Below are positions 5,463-8,556 of a DNA stretch of 8,556 nucleotides, one piece after another. A model generated the notes under the pieces. That model was given only the letters and a program-made list of their open reading frames with translations. It was not told the DNA's origin and made no database searches. The position numbers and the translations under genes were made by a program. Source of the DNA: Muribaculaceae bacterium (GTDB lineage: Bacteria; Bacteroidota; Bacteroidia; Bacteroidales; Muribaculaceae); assembly GCA_016287065.1 (NCBI GenBank), contig JAEEVB010000098.1:1-8556 (forward strand), in the 5' to 3' direction. Numbering within the stretch: position 1 is the stretch's first letter; each line of letters opens with the position of its first letter.

Positions 5463-7016
5463 ATGTCTGAACAAAACCAAATTAATCATAACGAGATGCT
5501 CTCGGTGAATGCCACACTGCAAATGGGCAAGTATCGTGTTGAGAAATGCCTCGCTTCAGGTGGTTTCGGCAATACCTATGTTGTAATCAACACCAAATTC
5601 GACGAGCGCATGGCCATGAAGGAATTTTTCATGCGTGGCATCAGTGAGCGTCATGATCACAACACCGTGAGCGTGAGCAATTCAGCCAACCAGCAGAGTT
5701 TCGACTCACAGCGCGATAAGTTTAACAAGGAGGCGCGCCGCCTGCGCAAGTTGCACAATGAGCACATTGTGCAAGTCCACGACCTCTTCGACGAGAACGA
5801 CACATCCTATTATGTGATGGACTACGTCGACGGTGAGTCGTTCTCGCAGCGGCTCAAGCGCACCAAGCAACCGCTCTCCGAGGCCGAGGCGCTCAGCGTA
5901 CTCAACCAAGTGCTTGATGCACTCGACACAGTTCACGCTCAGGGCATCTGGCACCTCGACCTGAAGCCGGGCAACGTGATGGTCGATTCGCAAGGCGTGG
6001 TCAAAGTGATCGACTTCGGTGCCAGTAAGCAATTGACGGCCGGCGAGGGATACACGACCACCACCACCGCCATGTGCTACACCCCGGGCTATGCGCCGCC
6101 AGAACAAATCGACCAGAAGATGGAACTCATCGGCCCGTGGACCGACCTCTATGCACTGGGTGGCACCCTCTACACGTTGCTCTCTTGCAAACAGCCTCCC
6201 ACAGTCTCGGAGTTGCAGGACGATGATGCTTTTCAGTATCCTGCCGGCGTGAGTGAGCGCACCCGTCAGCTCGTGCAGTGGATGATGACCCTGCGCCGTG
6301 CTGGCAGGCCGCAGTCGGTGCAGCAGGTCAGGGAATTCCTTGCTGGTAATCGCGAGGCCCCCGTCAAGCAGGCACCTGTAGCTGAATCTTTCGACGAGAG
6401 TACCGTGCTCGGTGGCAATGAAGAACCGCAACAGCCCAAAAAGTCCAAAAAATCCAAGATTTCCCAAATTTCCCAGAATTCCCAAAATGTTCAGGATTCC
6501 CAAAGTTCCAATGATACTCAGGATTCCCCTCGCTCTCCGTGGCTCTCGCCTAAGGTGATAGGTGGTGCTGTGGCAGGCCTGCTTGTGGTTCTGTTGGCAT
6601 GGTGGCTCATTGCAGGCGGTTCTAAAGACAAACCGGCAAGCAACAGCGCCTCGACAACCGAACAGGTCTCAGCCGAAGCCTCAAATGTGGTGACAAACAG
6701 CTATTTCAAGTCAGCTTTGGGAGTAAGTTCCTATACAGGTCCTGTCGATGACCAGGGACAGCCTCATGGCATTGGCGAGGCATCTTTCAGTGATGGCCGC
6801 CTTTATAAGGGTCCCTTTGTGCACGGCAAGATGGAAGGCGACAATGTCTCCTTTACCTATGAGAATGGCGACACCTTCGAGGGCACCTTCAAGGATAACA
6901 AATTCTTGCGTGGCCGCTACACCATCAAGGCCGATGGCAGCTACTTCGATGGCTCATTTAAAAACGGCCAGCCCGACCAAGGCAGCTGGTACTCAAAGTC
7001 TGGCACCCCTTTGTAA
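5463..7016 (+). CDS. Membrane Ser/Thr protein kinase with C-terminal MORN repeats
   Basis: The 517-residue protein has an N-terminal Hanks-type kinase domain (about 24-300). Visible motifs are the loop ASGGFGNTY (31-39), catalytic K53 in MAMKEF, HLDLKPGN (164-171; D166), DFG (184-186), and GYAPPEQ in the activation segment. The usual HRD is HLD, so it is not an RD kinase; the first Gly of the loop is Ala. A linker follows with the DESTVLGG motif (T314) and a low-complexity x-S-Q/K-S-K stretch (327-356). One membrane helix spans about 365-386. The outer part (about 424-510) holds about three MORN-like repeats (YKGPFVHGKMEG, FEGTFKDNKFLRG, FDGSFKNGQPDQG). MORN modules bind lipids or proteins, and here would be periplasmic, a plausible sensing module. 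The ATG at 5463 follows CAACAACT with A at -3, typical of this phylum. Confidence 0.93.
   Translation: MSEQNQINHNEMLSVNATLQMGKYRVEKCLASGGFGNTYVVINTKFDERMAMKEFFMRGISERHDHNTVSVSNSANQQSFDSQRDKFNKEARRLRKLHNEHIVQVHDLFDENDTSYYVMDYVDGESFSQRLKRTKQPLSEAEALSVLNQVLDALDTVHAQGIWHLDLKPGNVMVDSQGVVKVIDFGASKQLTAGEGYTTTTTAMCYTPGYAPPEQIDQKMELIGPWTDLYALGGTLYTLLSCKQPPTVSELQDDDAFQYPAGVSERTRQLVQWMMTLRRAGRPQSVQQVREFLAGNREAPVKQAPVAESFDESTVLGGNEEPQQPKKSKKSKISQISQNSQNVQDSQSSNDTQDSPRSPWLSPKVIGGAVAGLLVVLLAWWLIAGGSKDKPASNSASTTEQVSAEASNVVTNSYFKSALGVSSYTGPVDDQGQPHGIGEASFSDGRLYKGPFVHGKMEGDNVSFTYENGDTFEGTFKDNKFLRGRYTIKADGSYFDGSFKNGQPDQGSWYSKSGTPL
6441..6530 (+). repeat. In-frame degenerate 9-base repeat inside the kinase linker
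   Basis: Ten consecutive 9-base units resemble AATTCCCAA (for example ATTTCCCAA, ATTTCCCAG, AATTCCCAA, GATTCCCAA). They encode three-residue steps of the type x-S-K and x-S-Q (residues 327-356). The AT-rich make-up stands out from the surrounding gene. Length change by slippage would stay in frame. Confidence 0.8.
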
Positions 7017-7030
7017 CCCCCATTATTAGA

Positions 7031-7062
7031 CCTATTAGCCCCATAAACAACAACCCTCAAAA
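7031..7062 (+). repeat. Leader repeat, copy 1 (before the SUMF1-fold gene)
   Basis: CCTATTAGC, then CCC, then ATAAACAACAACCCTCAAAA aligns with 8066-8094 ahead of the next gene. After one 3-base gap, 24 of 29 positions agree, including the run ACCCTCAAAA (7053-7062). It ends 11 bases before the ATG at 7074. Confidence 0.65.
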
Positions 7063-7073
7063 CTCTCACAACA

Positions 7074-7997
7074 ATGAAAAAATACTTCATAATCCTCTTG
7101 ATGGCAATGCTGCCCACACTCGCCCTGGCACAGCAGGCCGGCGGTCACATCACCCGCCCCGGCAAGCCCGCCACCACTACCACCAAGCCACCCAAAAAGC
7201 AGGCACCATCCAAGAAGCAGACCACCCCCAAACCACCCAAGAAACAGTCTCATAGCCAACCTGTAGGGACAGGGCGTGCCCTGTCCGAAAGCCGCCCTGC
7301 CATGCAGAACAAAACCTTCACAGTTAACGGTGTGTCGTTCACGATGGTGGCGGTGGAGGGCGGCACGTTCACCATGGGCGCCACGAGCGAGCAGGGCAGT
7401 GATGCGTATGACCACGAGAAGCCCGCACACAGCGTGACGTTGTCGCCTTACTACATCGGTCAGACCGAGGTTACGCAAGAGCTGTGGCAGGCGGTGATGG
7501 GTAGCAATCCCAGTAAATTCAAAGGCGTATATAAGCCCGTTGAACAGGTTAGCTGTGACGATTGCCAGCAGTTTATCAACCGGCTGAATTCACTCACAGG
7601 TGAGCAATTTAAGTTGCCCACCGAGGCACAGTGGGAGTACGCCGCCCGTGGCGGCAAGCATAGTCGGGCTTACAAGTATAGCGGCAGCAACTCCATCGGC
7701 GATGTGGCTTGGTACGGTGACAACAGCGGCAGCCAGACGCACAATGTGGCAACCAAGCAGGCCAACGAGCTGGGGCTGTATGACATGAACGGCAACGTGT
7801 GGGAGTGGTGCTGCGACTGGTATGGCGACTACAGCAGCGGCTCGCAGACCGACCCCGCTGGCCCTGCTACCGGCTCTGACCGCGTGTTCCGTGGTGGTGG
7901 TTGGTTCAACTACGCTAGGAACTGTCGCGTGTCGTACCGCGGCCACTTCTCGCCCGTCGACCGGGGCAACGACCTCGGCTTTCGCCTCGCCCTCTAG
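7074..7997 (+). CDS. Exported SUMF1/FGE-fold protein, predicted DGR target (variable) protein
   Basis: The 307-residue protein begins with a signal peptide (MKKYF..., likely cut after ALA, residue 19). A flexible Lys/Pro/Thr linker (28-62) and a short insert from a palindromic repeat (64-71) follow. The SUMF1/FGE domain (about 84-307) shows GGTFTMG (96-102), IGQTEVTQELW, LPTEAQWEYAARGG, YDMNGNVWEWCCDWYG and the C-terminal RGGGW...NCRVSYR...LGFRLAL. Of the two active-site cysteines of true formylglycine-generating enzyme (Cys336 and Cys341 in human), only the second aligns with a Cys (C284); the first aligns with N279, so oxidase activity is unlikely. This C-type-lectin-like fold is the commonest scaffold for DGR-diversified ligand binding, and the C-terminal region has that form (see 7881-7994). 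It lies 57 bases after the kinase gene without a promoter. A diversified envelope receptor partnered with the kinase is inferred. Confidence 0.9.
   Translation: MKKYFIILLMAMLPTLALAQQAGGHITRPGKPATTTTKPPKKQAPSKKQTTPKPPKKQSHSQPVGTGRALSESRPAMQNKTFTVNGVSFTMVAVEGGTFTMGATSEQGSDAYDHEKPAHSVTLSPYYIGQTEVTQELWQAVMGSNPSKFKGVYKPVEQVSCDDCQQFINRLNSLTGEQFKLPTEAQWEYAARGGKHSRAYKYSGSNSIGDVAWYGDNSGSQTHNVATKQANELGLYDMNGNVWEWCCDWYGDYSSGSQTDPAGPATGSDRVFRGGGWFNYARNCRVSYRGHFSPVDRGNDLGFRLAL
7267..7286 (+). repeat. Perfect palindrome inserted in frame in the SUMF1-fold gene
   Basis: GGACAGGGC (7267-7275) and GCCCTGTCC (7278-7286) are perfect 9-base arms around GT. The lead-in is GTAG (7263-7266). It encodes V-G-T-G-R-A-L-S (64-71) between the Lys-rich linker and the SUMF1 domain, unlike the composition on either side. 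From memory, unverified, palindromes with a GTAGGG lead-in are dispersed in many bacterial genomes; this looks like one captured as coding sequence. Confidence 0.75.
7881..7994 (+). other. Predicted DGR variable region (VR) with GC-rich 3' end
   Basis: This is the 3' end of the SUMF1-fold gene (residues 270-306). Constant segments RGG.W, A.NCRVS, R...SP and GFRLAL alternate with codons that all end in C and differ in the first two bases. They are TTC272, TTC278, AAC279, TAC280, AAC283, TAC288, GGC290, CAC291, TTC292, GTC295, GAC296, GGC298, AAC299, GAC300 and CTC301. Replacing their first two bases by A (or, at 295 and 301, the base expected from GAC or ATC) gives an AAC-rich sequence like known template repeats. 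Adenine-specific mutagenesis by a DGR reverse transcriptase produces exactly this pattern. GGCTTTCGCCTCGCC (7977-7991) would be the GC-rich initiation site. Caution: this genome prefers C-ending codons anyway, and no template copy is visible here. Confidence 0.65.
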
Positions 7998-8000
7998 TTC

Positions 8001-8081
8001 TCCCCATAAGTCCTATAAGCCCTATAAACCCTATCAGCCCTATATGCCCTATTATCTTCATATCTCCTATAAGCATAATTA
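8001..8081. repeat. Degenerate 9-base tandem repeat (GCCCTATAA) after the variable region
   Basis: Nine consecutive units begin four bases after the SUMF1 stop: TCCCCATAA, GTCCTATAA, GCCCTATAA, ACCCTATCA, GCCCTATAT, GCCCTATTA, TCTTCATAT, CTCCTATAA, GCATAATTA. Conservation decays toward the 3' end. No hairpin was found. It occupies most of the gap before the four-helix-bundle gene. Confidence 0.8.
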
Positions 8082-8094
8082 ATCACCCTCAAAA
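8066..8094 (+). repeat. Leader repeat, copy 2 (before the Avd-like gene)
   Basis: This is the partner of 7031-7062 and shares CCTAT.AGC, ATAA and ACCCTCAAAA (8085-8094). It ends 12 bases before the ATG at 8107, almost the same distance as copy 1. It overlaps the last units of the 9-base array. Confidence 0.65.
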
Positions 8095-8106
8095 TCAAAA
8101 ATCTCT

Positions 8107-8556
8107 ATGGAATCTTTCTTACCTAAAAAAGGAGACTATCGCAAGTTGCTGGCTTTTCAAAAAGCAGAGTGCATCTACGATATCACTGCTCATTTTCTTG
8201 AAAGATTTCTCAAAAAGAGTGACCGAACTGTCGACCAGATGTTGCAGGCAGCTCGTAGCGGTAAACAGAATATCGCCGAGGGTTCATCGGCCTCTGCTAC
8301 ATCGAGTGAGACCGAAATAAGGTTGATCAATGTGGCAAAAGCAAGTCTCCAGGAATTATTGCTTGATTATGAAGACTATTTACGGGTGCGTGGTTTGGAA
8401 CAATGGGGCACCGACGATGAACGCACCATCAAAACACGGGAAGTGGGAAAACACCATAATGATAGTGCTTTCTATCGTGAAGCCATTGTCAAAAGAAGCG
8501 ATGAAACCATTGCCAACATTGCTATTACTCTGCTTCACCAAGAGGACTACATGTTG
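8107..8556 (+). CDS. Four-helix-bundle protein, predicted DGR accessory (Avd-type) protein; 3' end missing
   Basis: An open frame of 150 codons from ATG 8107 continues past the window. It has an N-terminal helix (LLAFQKAECIYDITAHF, about 14-30). Next is the hallmark segment DQMLQAARSGKQNIAEG (43-59), the core of the four-helix-bundle/23S-rRNA-intervening-sequence protein family. A third helix region follows (EIRLINVAKASLQELLLDYEDYL, in two parts about 70-92). The remainder (from about 97: QWG, HHNDSAFYREAIV, ANIAITLLHQEDYML) matches the longer form with a C-terminal suffix known from Bacteroidales. DGR Avd proteins belong to this family; they form a pentameric barrel that binds the reverse transcriptase and RNA. 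Placement right after a SUMF1-fold gene with a variable-region-like end supports that role. The gene is visibly more AT-rich than its neighbours. Alternatively it is a family member unrelated to a DGR. Confidence 0.8.
   Translation, partial: MESFLPKKGDYRKLLAFQKAECIYDITAHFLERFLKKSDRTVDQMLQAARSGKQNIAEGSSASATSSETEIRLINVAKASLQELLLDYEDYLRVRGLEQWGTDDERTIKTREVGKHHNDSAFYREAIVKRSDETIANIAITLLHQEDYML

Noticed and set aside
5706..6503. Minus-strand open frame (265 codons) opposite the kinase gene, starting in the 9-base repeat
   Set aside because: Its repetitive N-terminus (LGNLGNLG) is the antisense of the linker repeat; the plus strand carries all kinase motifs.
7998..8106. Template repeat or hairpin of the retroelement in the gap after the SUMF1-fold gene
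   Set aside because: The gap holds only the AT-rich 9-base array and a leader; nothing resembles 7881-7994 and no GC-rich stem is present.

Overview
The window looks like a Bacteroidales chromosome segment (Prevotella- or Muribaculaceae-like). All four promoters I can find fit the Bacteroidetes primary sigma-factor pattern (TTG, a 19-20 base spacer, then TAnnTTTG). Start codons sit behind A-rich leaders without Shine-Dalgarno sequences. Coding DNA is moderately GC-rich and gaps are AT-rich.

Layout. (1) Bases 1-738, minus strand: the 5' part of a secreted protein of unknown function, divergent from everything else. (2) 914-1990: a stand-alone LytTR DNA-binding protein, then a membrane FHA protein with a C-terminal zinc ribbon. 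(3) 2168-5335: a second transcription unit encoding a one-pass membrane protein with a His-rich stalk and Ca2+-loop-like motifs, an exported caspase-fold peptidase, a zinc-ribbon/FHA protein and a PP2C phosphatase. The last two overlap by ATGA. (4) From 5463: a third unit encoding a membrane Ser/Thr kinase with C-terminal MORN repeats, an exported SUMF1/FGE-fold protein, and the first 150 residues of a four-helix-bundle protein that runs off the window.

Main reading. The last two genes look like the target and accessory (Avd-type) genes of a diversity-generating retroelement (DGR). The final ~114 bases of the SUMF1 gene (about 7881-7994) have the layout of a DGR variable region: a constant RGG.W / NCRV / GFRL scaffold interrupted by NNC codons where a template would carry AAC. 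The reverse transcriptase and template repeat would be expected just past base 8556; neither is in the window, so this remains a prediction.

How the genes may work together (inference). A hypervariable exported receptor would sit in the cell envelope beside the kinase's external MORN domain and the exported caspase. The kinase, PP2C phosphatase and two FHA proteins form a write/erase/read phospho-threonine circuit, and LytTR may control transcription. The whole would be an envelope-spanning, retroelement-diversified sensor coupled to a protease. The region is also rich in short repeats: a 7-base array, two 9-base arrays, two palindromes with a similar lead-in, and a duplicated leader around the SUMF1 gene. 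No gap exceeds 300 bases; the largest are 739-913 and 1991-2167, both holding promoters.
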